Under the pieces are notes generated by a model. It searched no databases. It was not told the DNA's origin and saw nothing but the letters and a program-made list of their open reading frames with translations. The translations under genes were made by a program, and so were the position numbers. A stretch of 64,000 bases of DNA from positions 5,630 through 69,629 of the forward strand of contig MLAK01000577.1 in assembly GCA_001839685.1 (NCBI GenBank), given 5' to 3'. The DNA comes from Tritrichomonas foetus. Taxonomy: Eukaryota; Parabasalia; Tritrichomonadida; Tritrichomonadidae. Positions 1 through 8,783 of the stretch are shown piece by piece. Positions within the stretch are counted from its first letter, which is position 1. Each line of letters starts with the position of its first letter.

Positions 1-162
1 CACAAAATAGAACATCATCCACAAAATAGAATAACAAGAATAATTTCTTGCAAAAAATTATGAATAATAATAAAATATATAAGAAGACAGAATTATATAA
101 AATATTTATTGGTCGACTTAGTGAAAAAGGAATTATCAAATAAAACAGGCTTAATTTCAATC

Positions 163-705
163 TCAAGAAAGTGTGTTTTCGTTTCTGAGGTACTCACCGA
201 GATCTCCGATTCGCGCAACAGCCAAAATTGTTGGAATGCATCTGTGAAGTGATGTGCTTGATTGAAGGGCCACCCCTAAGCCGATAGGCATGTTGCTTGG
301 ATTGTAGATCACGACGCCTGCTCCTTTTGGAGTTCCCTCCTGGATATTTTCAACTCCCTCCTTGAGGATGTGCTGGCCATACAAAAAGCCGACTTCAGCT
401 GAACTTTTGATCCAGACCTTGTACTGGGCGAGTGGAGCGATTACTGGCAATGCTGTGACATTTAAGAAAAATCTTCCTTTTTTGGTAAACTTGCCAATAT
501 TGACGCCGGCTGATAGGAGACATTTTTCTGCAAATGGTTTGGACAGTCTGAGTAATTCTTCGCGCATGTAATAAACTCGATTTTTATGGACAGCAAATGT
601 CCAGGTGCTTCCTTCTCGTTCCAAAAGTGGTTTGGCATTATCACCGATAAATTGTGCGAGCTTTTCGAATAAAAGACGAGCTTCAACGTTAGTAAGAGGT
701 CTCAT
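163..705 (-). CDS. NIP7: 60S ribosome biogenesis factor NIP7
   Basis: NIP7 is a nuclear and nucleolar factor needed for pre-27S rRNA processing and 60S subunit assembly. The protein opens with MRPLT, the conserved NIP7 start, and keeps the family blocks VYYMREELLRL, GKFTK, VTALPVIAPLAQYKVWIK, FLYGQHILK and the C-terminal GLGVALQS and IGDLGEYLR. The first half is the NIP7 N-terminal domain and residues from about 96 on form a PUA RNA-binding domain. The frame runs seven codons further upstream to a TTG. The ATG at 705 is chosen because it gives 180 residues, the same length as human NIP7, and begins with the conserved sequence. The gene is divergent from the gene at 907. Orthology is seen directly in the sequence; the role is known from yeast and human. 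Confidence 0.95.
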   Translation of the reverse strand: MRPLTNVEARLLFEKLAQFIGDNAKPLLEREGSTWTFAVHKNRVYYMREELLRLSKPFAEKCLLSAGVNIGKFTKKGRFFLNVTALPVIAPLAQYKVWIKSSAEVGFLYGQHILKEGVENIQEGTPKGAGVVIYNPSNMPIGLGVALQSSTSLHRCIPTILAVARIGDLGEYLRNENTLS

Positions 706-906
706 TTTTACTCGACCAGAGGTCAAAAACCGTAAAATCTTATAAATTGAATATTTACTTGGCCAGCTAAATCATTGAAAATTTACACAAACATAAGGTT
801 AATAATCATTTTATTAACCATCAATGTCGTCAATTAATTAGCCTGCAATTTCGCCTTTCGGAACTTAACAAATCTGAAAAGAATTTCTCGCCTCTAAAAA
901 GATCCA
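706..906. promoter_or_regulatory. Divergent promoter region, NIP7 / gene at 907
   Basis: This 201-bp AT-rich spacer must hold the start signals of two genes read in opposite directions. AGGTCAAA lies at 720-727, only 15 bp upstream of the NIP7 ATG. The same heptamer recurs close to the starts of other genes here (31152-31158 inverted, 33734-33740). Promoter function is inferred from position only. Confidence 0.4.
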
Positions 907-2046
907 ATGTCATCAGATATTAAGTTTGAATCTCTACAAATTCAGAAAACTCCAGATTTATTTTTATTTCCAGGCAAACAAATCAGGGACAGCTTTCGTG
1001 ACAAACATTTATTCGGAAAATACAATGTCTTGTGCAAGTACGACCCTAAAGCAAAGAGTTCCACCATCAAAACCGATAGTTTAGAAACCCTCGCCCAAAT
1101 TTTATCAGAAATTTGCAATCAAAGTATTACAGCAGAATTAATTCAATCCCGCCTTCAAAATTCCTCCCAAGGAAAATCTCAGAAAATTCCAGAAACTCCA
1201 AGCCAGCCACAGAAATCGCCTCAACAGCCATCACAAAACCCATCTCAACAGCCATCACAACCACCATCAGAAAAGCCTTCACAGAAGCCATCACAAAAGC
1301 CATCAGAAAAATCTCAAAAATCTGCAGCTGAAAGCAATGAAGCAGAAGAGTTTATGAAAAACGTTTACTATTGGGAGGACGCCTCAAAAATTGCACTGAT
1401 TGATAACATCAATCTTCGAGACATTTATCGAGACCATGAGCTGTATACAAAATTCAATGTCGGCGTTCGTGCCAACGGTCCAAATCGCTCAAAAAACATC
1501 ACTTTTATCTGTTCGTCTGACAAGTCCGTGGTTTGCAGAATATTTTCCAATATCAGCGGGAAAGAAATAACCGAGGAAATATTCAATAAGTTCCTCAAAT
1601 CAGGACCGCCGCAAGCGAATAACTTCAAACCTGCAACAATAGCAAGCGTTTCAGAAACTCCACAAAAAAATACATCAAATCAATCGAAGGTTAACAAAGA
1701 AGATGAAACTAAAGTAAACGTGAATGATGAAGCTGAAAAAGTAGTAAAGGAAACTGCTACTCCAAATATTCCAAAAATTGATATAAAAGTTGAAAACAAC
1801 TCGACACAAAAAGTCGAGAATGTGACTGAAAATGAGGAAATAACGAAATCTCAACCAATTCAACCACAGCCACAACCACAACCACCACAGCCTGTACAGG
1901 AGCCTGACCAAGTTGAGAAGAAAGGAGCCTATTACGAAAATGGTAAGATATATTTAAATCAAGAGAGTTATAATGAAATTTTGGCCCTTCTTGGAATTTA
2001 CAAAGCTAGCAAACCAATCAAACAGATCAAGTTTGCCACACACTAA
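907..2046 (+). CDS. Unknown protein with two copies of a ~65-residue domain
   Basis: I do not recognise a family. The 379-residue protein contains two related segments, about residues 25-84 and 165-232. They align through IRDSFRDKHLFGKYNV and LRDIYRDHELYTKFNV, followed in both by a variable stretch and then an ITAELIQSRL or ITEEIFNKFL helix. Between them lies a low-complexity linker of PSQ, PSQK and PSEK repeats (about 93-138). After copy two comes an acidic and Asn-rich stretch, a PQPQPQPQ tract (about 318-335) and a short C-terminal block around GAYYENGKIYLNQESYNEIL. There is no signal peptide or membrane segment. The N-terminal ATG is preceded by in-frame AT-rich non-coding sequence. The duplication is visible; a binding or scaffold role is a guess. 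Confidence 0.85.
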   Translation: MSSDIKFESLQIQKTPDLFLFPGKQIRDSFRDKHLFGKYNVLCKYDPKAKSSTIKTDSLETLAQILSEICNQSITAELIQSRLQNSSQGKSQKIPETPSQPQKSPQQPSQNPSQQPSQPPSEKPSQKPSQKPSEKSQKSAAESNEAEEFMKNVYYWEDASKIALIDNINLRDIYRDHELYTKFNVGVRANGPNRSKNITFICSSDKSVVCRIFSNISGKEITEEIFNKFLKSGPPQANNFKPATIASVSETPQKNTSNQSKVNKEDETKVNVNDEAEKVVKETATPNIPKIDIKVENNSTQKVENVTENEEITKSQPIQPQPQPQPPQPVQEPDQVEKKGAYYENGKIYLNQESYNEILALLGIYKASKPIKQIKFATH

Positions 2047-2545
2047 TTATTACAGTAATTATAATATTATTGATAATATTCAAGTATAAATAAATTATAT
2101 GTCATATAAAATGAGTAAAAAACGAATTATTAGTTTTTCTTCTTTTTCTATTATATTCCATTTTGAGTAAACAGTAATTACTATAAGTAAATTATATATA
2201 ATTTAAGAACGAATTGTACAAGAAAGTTATTTATTTATTGCTTGCTCGAAAAGCTTCTTGTTCATAACACAAAGTTATCAGCTTCTGTTTCAGCATGCAT
2301 ACATATAAAATAGATTAATTATAAAGTGTTTTTCATTAGTGATTCTTTGGCTTTCATTCTTGCTGTGATACTGTCGAATTTATATATATATATATACACA
2401 TCATACATTACAGTTCTAGTCATGATCACTTTTTTTACAATTTATAACTCACAAAGAGACTCAATAGAAAGTAGCTTCATATCTATTTGTAGATAATGGT
2501 CAAGTGTGGTTTGACAAAATGAATTTCTCTCAAAGAAAAAAGTTT
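2047..2545. other. Intergenic, no gene seen
   Basis: AT-rich space between two converging genes. It contains a short TA microsatellite near 2381-2396 and oligo-T tracts. No open frame of note and no tRNA-like arm was found. Confidence 0.6.
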
Positions 2546-3103
2546 CTAGTTAGAGTCATGATAAAATTTGAAATATAAATTCGGACAAATGATTTGATCT
2601 TCAGAATCATCAATAATTCCGATTGTATTATCAAGATAATCAAGATTTTCTACACCGAGGGAAAAAAGATCTTTTTCGCTCATTTCATGCTTGTCAAGTT
2701 CATCATAAAAATCTAAATTTTTGCCTTCCATTTTCTTTCGGAAAGCATAAGATGCAATGTATAAAATGCACTCGTTTTCTCCTTCATCAAAATCAGTGTC
2801 TGCAAGTGAGTCAGGATCATTTACAGCATCAAGGAAAAACTTACGGCCGAAAGAAAGTAAATAAGGACGGAAATAATCAAATCCGTCATCAGACGCGCCC
2901 CCATTGATGATGTTTGCAGCTGCCCAAAGTTCCCTCGTATAAGACTTGCGTAAATAATAGTTTAAAATGTGATTAAAAACAAATATATCTTCGACCGGAT
3001 ATTTCGATAATTCGTCAATCCCAATTGAAACGAAAAGATCGTCATCGTTGTCACAATTTTTGCGTGCAAAATCTATAATCGACCAAAACACACTATCGTT
3101 CAT
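2546..3103 (-). CDS. DUF4240 domain protein
   Basis: This 185-residue protein matches the DUF4240 pattern, a domain known mainly from bacterial proteins and of unknown biochemical function. Family features that can be read are the N-terminal FWSIIDFAR helix, the VEDIFVFNHILNYYLRKSYTRELWAAANIINGG core, the invariant-looking GASDDGFDYFRPYLLSFGRKFF segment and the following DPDSLAD. The tail is acidic. The domain fills most of the protein and no localisation signal is seen. The frame reaches a TTG two codons upstream; the ATG at 3103 is used. Presence in a trichomonad suggests old lateral transfer from bacteria, but base composition does not stand out from its neighbours. It converges with the gene at 907. 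Confidence 0.8.
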   Translation of the reverse strand: MNDSVFWSIIDFARKNCDNDDDLFVSIGIDELSKYPVEDIFVFNHILNYYLRKSYTRELWAAANIINGGASDDGFDYFRPYLLSFGRKFFLDAVNDPDSLADTDFDEGENECILYIASYAFRKKMEGKNLDFYDELDKHEMSEKDLFSLGVENLDYLDNTIGIIDDSEDQIICPNLYFKFYHDSN

Positions 3104-3594
3104 TTCCAAAAATAAATCTAAAAGCTTTGAATGTGGCCGTTTAAAATTATTTATTCATTCTTACACCTGAAAAAGTTCCTTCGTTCGAATTTATCAATTC
3201 ATTCATCTTTTTTAAATGTTTTGGGCAATGAACTTGTTTCATATATAAACTTTAAAAATTATTGCAATTCCAAAATTCAGATTCATCAATAGTTTTAACA
3301 TTTTCTACAGTGATTAATTCCTCATTAAATCATAGTGAATCCAGCTTTTCAAGTTACCCTTACTTTTAATAAAGTTCTTTTACATCTTGAAAGTAAACTT
3401 CATTTTCTTGAAACAATAACAACAACAACAACAAACAGCAGCAGCATCCACAACAACAAAAACAAAATTAATTTAATTTCAAAAAAAAATTTGAAATTTG
3501 AAATTGTATTAATTTTGAAATGTGATATGAAATATTTATCTGAACAAATACTTATATAAAAAGTTAAATTTTAAACGAAATCAAATATATTTGA
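3104..3594. other. Intergenic with CAA-rich tract
   Basis: Shared upstream region of two divergent genes. A (CAA)n / (CAG)n-type tract runs about 3411-3466, followed by A- and T-rich sequence up to the ATG at 3595. An open frame of 74 codons from a GTG covers the tract but looks like low-complexity chance coding. Confidence 0.5.
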
Positions 3595-4929
3595 ATGAGT
3601 TGGAGTTCTTTTGTTCATTCTTCCCTTCAAGAATTACACTCTGGTACTGAAATTCCGGACTATTTTGGGAATTTACGATCTCTTATATCAAGACCCACAC
3701 CTGCCAATCTTCTGCCGAATTCCAAATCAAATAACAATTATTCGCATGATAGACTGACTGATGACGAACTTATAAACCTTAATGTTGTCAATACTCAACA
3801 AAATCCAACAAAATCGCCCAACAGAAACCCGCCTCAGGCCAATTATAATTTCTATAACAATAAAAAGCCGAACAATTACAAGAATATGAATTACCAAATG
3901 GACAACAATTTAGATTCACAACTTCCAAATTCGCCAGATCGAAGAAATAATCGAAATGAAATGAACGATATTAATGGCGGTGATCTTTACAATTTAAACA
4001 ATATGAATAGACAAAACAACAATAGAATGAACCAAAAGCAATTCCAGCAATACCAACAACATCCAAATTCACCAGAAAAAGAATACTTTGTTGACCAAGA
4101 TTCGCCAAGCTATAAATCACCTGATATTCCACGTAGGATGAATCAAAATCAATTTGAAAACAACAAAATGCAACAACAAGAAGAAGATTCATTTGATTAT
4201 TATGCTAACCAAAAGCCGAAATCCAACTTAAATAATCAACCAAGTAGACAAAAAATGCCACCAAGTCCAGAAATTCAAGAAGGAGAAGAAGAAATTGCTG
4301 AATATGATCAAGATCCAATTGAAGAAGAGCCAGCAACACAAGAAAGTTCAGGAGCTAGTTTCCAAAGCTTCAATCATGATGAATCACCACAAAAACCAGA
4401 ACAACAAAATCAAAATCAAATCTCAAATCAATCACAAAAAGCAAAAAACCTTCAAGCAACTCCAAAGCAGCAAAAATTAAAGGCAAATCCACCAGAAACA
4501 CCAGAAATTGCAGAATATCCAGAATCATCAGATGTTTCAGATTCATGGCAAGAAGTGAAGAAGGCACCACCACAAGTAAGTGCAATCAACATCGATGTAG
4601 ATGAAGAAAATAATGATGGGAAAGACTCGGAAGCCGTGGATGAAGAAGCTGCTCAAGCCATTGAAGAGGAAGAAGAAGAAATTGCAGACGAAGCAATTCC
4701 ACTTGCAGAAAGATTTAGAATTCTAAGTGGAGGACTAGCTGACAGATATTTAATCACAGAAAATTCAGCAATTCCACACATTACTAAGGATTCAAGAATA
4801 TATGTAAATTTCAAAGCATGTAAATTTGATAAGATAAGGAAAGCACTTGAAGGAATGGAAAAGAGGGATAATTTTGGTCAATCTCCACCACCAATACCTG
4901 AAGCTAATGAGTCAATTGACGAATCATGA
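3595..4929 (+). CDS. Asn/Gln-rich disordered protein, unknown
   Basis: A 444-residue protein without a recognised domain. Residues about 1-45 (SWSSFVHSSLQELHSG, then DYFGNLRSLI) are of normal complexity. A long Asn/Gln/Pro-rich middle (about 50-300) follows with repeated SP and PNSP motifs, then an acidic stretch with a run of Glu near 355-362. The last 75 residues are again of normal composition (LAERFRILSGGLADRYLI, then SRIYVNFKACKFDKIRKALEGM) and could be a small folded domain. This layout of two ordered ends joined by a prion-like linker fits an adaptor or RNP-granule protein, but that is inference. The ATG is immediate and the stop is followed by oligo-T. Confidence 0.75.
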   Translation: MSWSSFVHSSLQELHSGTEIPDYFGNLRSLISRPTPANLLPNSKSNNNYSHDRLTDDELINLNVVNTQQNPTKSPNRNPPQANYNFYNNKKPNNYKNMNYQMDNNLDSQLPNSPDRRNNRNEMNDINGGDLYNLNNMNRQNNNRMNQKQFQQYQQHPNSPEKEYFVDQDSPSYKSPDIPRRMNQNQFENNKMQQQEEDSFDYYANQKPKSNLNNQPSRQKMPPSPEIQEGEEEIAEYDQDPIEEEPATQESSGASFQSFNHDESPQKPEQQNQNQISNQSQKAKNLQATPKQQKLKANPPETPEIAEYPESSDVSDSWQEVKKAPPQVSAINIDVDEENNDGKDSEAVDEEAAQAIEEEEEEIADEAIPLAERFRILSGGLADRYLITENSAIPHITKDSRIYVNFKACKFDKIRKALEGMEKRDNFGQSPPPIPEANESIDES

Positions 4930-5132
4930 AATCTGAAAACAAATTTTTTTTTAATATTATAATCTCACGATTTTTTAGTTACATGCTTTATTCTCTTCAG
5001 ATAATGTTTGCTTATTTATTCTTTTGTTTCTCACTCTTTTTTTAATGATATGTTTAATAAAGGATTTTATCACTTTTTTGGATGAATTTCTGATTTTACC
5101 TTTTATTTCACCTTATTTTTTGTCAAAATTTT

Positions 5133-5390
5133 ATGAGCCAGGAAATCGCAATTACAAATCTCAATTTCAGAACGTCAATCGATGATATTTATCAAGCATT
5201 TAGTAAATTTGGAGAATTAACTTCATGCAGACTTCAGCTCAACGATAGAAATGAATCAAAAGGTTACGCATTTATATCATATCGACGAAATCGCGAAGCA
5301 ACAGAAGCAATTAACGAAATGAATGGATTTCATATGGATGGAAGAGAAATCAGAGTTGCTTGGTCAGTTTCATCACAATCGAAAGATTGA
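5133..5390 (+). CDS. Single-RRM RNA-binding protein
   Basis: An 85-residue protein made almost only of one RNA recognition motif. RNP2 is IAITNL (residues 5-10) and RNP1 is KGYAFISY (about 43-50), with the aromatic positions for RNA stacking present. The beta-alpha-beta-beta-alpha-beta order is complete: DDIYQAFSKFG helix, TSCRLQL strand, REATEAINEMNG helix, and the final IRVAWS strand. Small stand-alone RRMs of this kind occur among snRNP, cap-binding and SR-type factors; the sequence does not say which. The gene sits between two longer genes with its own short spacers. Confidence 0.85.
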   Translation: MSQEIAITNLNFRTSIDDIYQAFSKFGELTSCRLQLNDRNESKGYAFISYRRNREATEAINEMNGFHMDGREIRVAWSVSSQSKD

Positions 5391-6043
5391 ATTTCAGATT
5401 CTGGAATAATATTTCTATCTCGAATTCTTGAAAAATTTCAAAATAGTATTATTTAAATTGGCCAACGCATGCGAAATTTGTGAATTTATATTAAAGTTAT
5501 ATTAGCCTCAACTCTTTTTGATTTCTTATATTTTCAAATCACATTTTTATTTTTTTTTTTTTTTTTTTACCTTCATAACAGCAAAAATGATGAAATCATA
5601 TTTAATTACCTTTTAAACTGTTGGTGAAGGATGAAACATGTCAATCACCGTGATAAATTCTCGGAAAACAAAAATCTCTCTTTTTAATAACATTTTTGAT
5701 GTCACCAATCATACCTTTAGAAAAAGTTGTCATTCGTTCTTTCCAGAGAAATTCACATTCGCGATTTGAGAGAAAGTTGTCATTGGTGATTTTTTTAAAG
5801 AAATACTCATTAGTGTTAGAAAATTTTGTTGATTATTCTTCATTATTCCTAGTTTTCCTTGTCTTCAGAGAATGTCTATTTTGGACAATAGAAACGTTCT
5901 ATGATAATATTTCTGCAGATAGCAATCGTGCATATAAAGAGAAAAATCGCAATATTAAATGTTTTTGGACTTAATAGATTAAACAATAATAAAAATTGAG
6001 AGTAATACACATAAACTTTATTATAAAAACATTTTGGATACAA
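5391..6043. other. Intergenic, imperfect repeats and poly-T
   Basis: Contains an 18-base T run at 5551-5568 and two imperfect copies of a GAAAAAGTTGTCATT-like segment near 5717 and 5771. An open frame of about 91 codons from 5699 has no recognisable features and is not called. Confidence 0.5.
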
Positions 6044-7270
6044 TTACTGTGTTGGGCGCTGCTTTTTCTTTTTCTTTGCACTATTATCTATTTTCCTATT
6101 CAGTTCTTTAATTCGTTCAACGATTGACATTTCATTATCAAAAGTTAAATCTCTTTGTTTTTTAATTTCACCTTTAATTTTATTAATTTCACGTTCATTC
6201 ATTATTTTTTCCATTTCTATTTTTCTAATCCGTTTTTGGATTAGTCCAACTATTACCTGGTTGGCTTCTATTTTTTCATTTAATTGCTTTTTTAATGTTT
6301 TTTCATCGACTTTACTTCGTGATTGAACGTTATTTAACACTTTTAGTAATTCGTCGGCTGAAGCACTTGGTAAATCATCAGCTAACTTTAAATTTTCATT
6401 TAATAATTGATGAATTTTTTCATATTTTTGTTCAAAAAGTAGTGATTGAGAATGCTTTTCTTTCACTTTTTGACGTAAATCATTTAATTCTTTTTCTTTC
6501 TGAGAGACTTCTTCTGTCATTCTTTGTAATTCAGGTTCAAGCTCCTCAAGGTTGGGCATATCTAAAATATTTAAAGCTTCTTGCTCGTCTTCATTTTCTG
6601 GAATGATGGGTTTTTCCATTTCAATATTGATTAAATAAATCTGTTCTTTCAAATTCTCAATATTTTTATCAACTTTTCTTATTTCGTTTGTTAATTTTGT
6701 CAGCTGATCAAAATAAGGTTTGAAGTCTTTTCGATCTTCATTCGAAGTAGCACTTCTCATTTTAACACCAGTAATTGCTAATTCTGCATCTTTTGTAGCA
6801 CGATGAAGATCTGCAATTTCTGTTTTTTTCTCCCGCTTTTGTGCAAGTCGAAAGTTTTCATTGGTTTTATGATTCCGATTTTCTTGAGATAATTCAAATA
6901 ATTGTGATTTGAGATCAACAATTTTATTTTCTGTTGCTGTAATGTCTTCATTTTGTGCATTTATTTCTTCTTGAATGAGTTCATTTTTTTCATGAATTTT
7001 TTGATATCGACCCTGTAAAATTGTGACTTGCCGCTTCAGTTTTCCAATATATTGATAATGTTCTTCAGATAACCCTTTGTAAATTTCTGAATCAAATTGT
7101 GGTTCAACTGTTTGAGGTTTTACAGATTTACGAATCGTTTTTTGTTTTTGCGTCGAAAGTTCGGATCTTTTCTTCAACATCTGCTTCTGTATCTCTTTTA
7201 TATCATCTTCCGTTTCTCGAATTTCTTGTTTTATTCTTTGAAGTTCTTCTTCTTTGTCTTGAATCGACAT
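6044..7270 (-). CDS. Coiled-coil protein, 408 aa
   Basis: Almost the whole protein is predicted by eye as coiled coil. Heptads rich in Glu, Lys, Gln, Ile and Leu run from residue 1 (KEEELQRIKQEIRETEDDI) to about 400. Short breaks occur around 60-75, near the GLSEEHYQYIGKLKRQV segment, and in a Pro/acid stretch at about 215-240 (EKPIIPENEDEQEALNIL). It ends in a strongly basic KKKKKQR tail. No globular domain is seen. Trichomonads carry very many such proteins; those characterised are in the mastigont cytoskeleton, including the costa of T. foetus. Assignment to that system is inference. The start ATG is backed by GTACGTTTA on the opposite strand 8-16 bp upstream (7278-7286). Confidence 0.85.
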   Translation of the reverse strand: MSIQDKEEELQRIKQEIRETEDDIKEIQKQMLKKRSELSTQKQKTIRKSVKPQTVEPQFDSEIYKGLSEEHYQYIGKLKRQVTILQGRYQKIHEKNELIQEEINAQNEDITATENKIVDLKSQLFELSQENRNHKTNENFRLAQKREKKTEIADLHRATKDAELAITGVKMRSATSNEDRKDFKPYFDQLTKLTNEIRKVDKNIENLKEQIYLINIEMEKPIIPENEDEQEALNILDMPNLEELEPELQRMTEEVSQKEKELNDLRQKVKEKHSQSLLFEQKYEKIHQLLNENLKLADDLPSASADELLKVLNNVQSRSKVDEKTLKKQLNEKIEANQVIVGLIQKRIRKIEMEKIMNEREINKIKGEIKKQRDLTFDNEMSIVERIKELNRKIDNSAKKKKKQRPTQ

Positions 7271-7277
7271 CTATAGA

Positions 7278-7286
7278 GTACGTTTA
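7278..7286. promoter_or_regulatory. TACGT element, gene at 7270
   Basis: GTACGTTTA on the + strand, 8-16 bp upstream of the minus-strand ATG. It is one of six TACGT sites that lie within about 60 bp of coiled-coil gene starts in this window. Function is inferred. Confidence 0.3.
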
Positions 7287-7780
7287 TTTTAATTTTCAGA
7301 ACTCTACAACAATTTCCTTTGAATGATCAAACAAACTTTATCTCATGTTACCTTGATATTTCAAATAAAATGACGTTTTTAGATGACTGTAATAGTTTTC
7401 TATACATTATATATCCAAAATTCATAAAATCAATTAAATGTTCAACTTGATTTCATTTGGAAACTTCTTCAACGGCATCTTTTTATATATATTTAGGCAT
7501 CGCCGTTTTGACCATGAATTTAAAAGTGTCTGACCATCTTTACAAAATTCTGAATCATATTTAATTCTAATATGACTGTTTCTACTTCCATTTTTCTTTT
7601 TGTTCCAATCAATTTTTTGAATGTAACTTTTTGAATAATATTCAGATCATTTCACATGAAGATTTTTTAGACAGGATATTTTATTTGATGAATTTTGTTT
7701 TTCGGCATTTAAAGTTGGTAAATATGATGTGATTTTGCTGACCCTTAGATTCATTAGGCCATTGGCCAATGTGGGAAATA

Positions 7781-7889
7781 AAAAGATCGAATGGGAACCC
7801 TCCATCCGCCGTGTTCACGCGCCATCACCTCCTCCAAGTTACACAAAAATCCAGCAAAGTTCACTTCGCATTAACCCATTCGATCTTTT
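7781..7889 (-). ncRNA. Candidate structured RNA, ~109 nt
   Basis: The two ends form a perfect 15-bp stem: AAAAGATCGAATGGG at 7781-7795 pairs with CCCATTCGATCTTTT at 7875-7889. They enclose 79 nt that are much richer in GC than the flanks. Inside, 7854-7869 forms a six-pair hairpin with a UGAA loop when read on the minus strand. That hairpin needs a G-U pair, which becomes an A-C mismatch on the plus strand, so the minus strand is favoured. Read that way the RNA ends in a run of five T after the stem, like an RNA polymerase III stop. A closing stem plus oligo-U tail at about 100 nt recalls Y RNAs and other small Pol III RNAs. I could not match snRNA, SRP, RNase P/MRP or box C/D consensus elements. 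The structure is seen; transcription is inferred. Confidence 0.45.
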
Positions 7890-8114
7890 CCATATTTGAC
7901 ACTTCACTTCACAATTACAAAACCATAGGAAAATAATTTCAACCCAACATTGGTCCGTCTCTGTAAAACTCATTATAATGAATTGCTTTGTTACTCAAAT
8001 CCACAATCAGCATTTCACAAAGAATGAAATCCACTTTGTAATAAAAATCCAAGGGAATGTTTATTTAAAAAAAATCCCCATTTATTCAAGAAAAAATCGA
8101 TAAAATTCAAAATT

Positions 8115-8783
8115 TCATTGGATATTTGATGGTTCTGAAGTTAATGGAACAAACATTACATCGCAAACATGATTTTGTACAGGTTTCCCATCTTTATCAA
8201 ATGTGTACGCATATAAAACTTGGTTTCCCCTGCTGCATTCAACAGGGATAATGAGGAGACCGTTTGGCTTTAATTGTTTCATCAATGCATCAACAACATT
8301 TGGCTGTGCAGCAGCACCAACATGGATCACATCATATGGAGCATGTTCAGGAAGGCCAAGTCGTCCATCCCCATAACATATTTCAAACTTATCTTCAGAA
8401 ATGAACTTTTTCACAGCATTCACGGAGCGCGGGACAAGAGGCTGAATGTGTTCGATGCCATATGCCTTATCACACATCTTAGCCATACATGCAACAATGT
8501 AACCAGAACCACTACCAATATCAAGAGCAGTGGTACCGGGCCCTAAATAAGGTGCCATCTGATCAAGCATCATTGCATGCATATGTGGAGCACTAATTGT
8601 AACTTCATAGCCAATAGGTAGTGGCCTATCTTCATATGCATAGCTTTGAAATTCAGGTAAAACAAAATCAATTCTATCTATTTCCATCATTGCTTTATAT
8701 GCTGACTCTTCTTTTACCAGGCGGCTTCTTTGAAGGTTATTTATTAGTTCTTCATTATTATGACCAGAACATCTCCACGCCAT
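8115..8783 (-). CDS. PCMT: Protein-L-isoaspartate O-methyltransferase
   Basis: The enzyme (EC 2.1.1.77) uses S-adenosylmethionine to methylate L-isoaspartyl residues in aged proteins and so starts their repair in the cytosol. The 222 residues align along their whole length with animal PCMT1. The MAW start and ELINNL are shared, ISAPHMHA (63-70) is the family signature, LDIGSGSG (87-94) is SAM motif I, GDGRLGLPEHAPYD (138-151) and HVGAAA (154-159) follow, then LKPNGLLIIPV (171-181). The C terminus has the VMFVPLT strand. Human PCMT1 has about 227 residues, so this copy is full length. No targeting signal is seen. Confidence 0.96.
   Translation of the reverse strand: MAWRCSGHNNEELINNLQRSRLVKEESAYKAMMEIDRIDFVLPEFQSYAYEDRPLPIGYEVTISAPHMHAMMLDQMAPYLGPGTTALDIGSGSGYIVACMAKMCDKAYGIEHIQPLVPRSVNAVKKFISEDKFEICYGDGRLGLPEHAPYDVIHVGAAAQPNVVDALMKQLKPNGLLIIPVECSRGNQVLYAYTFDKDGKPVQNHVCDVMFVPLTSEPSNIQ

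Larger units (their letters stand above)
7271..8114. other. Intergenic holding a candidate RNA gene
   Basis: Between two minus-strand genes. Most is AT-rich, but about 7755-7880 is clearly richer in G and C than the surroundings and contains the candidate RNA listed at 7781-7889. A perfect 12-bp palindrome CATTGGCCAATG lies at 7760-7771 next to it. No open frame of note. Confidence 0.6.

Noticed and set aside
3335..3559. Open frame of 74 codons over the CAA tract
   Set aside because: It starts at GTG, is low-complexity, and has no recognisable content; likely chance coding of a microsatellite.
5699..5974. Open frame of about 91 codons after the RRM gene
   Set aside because: No family resemblance, odd hydrophobic and basic mix, and overlap with imperfect DNA repeats; not convincing as a gene.
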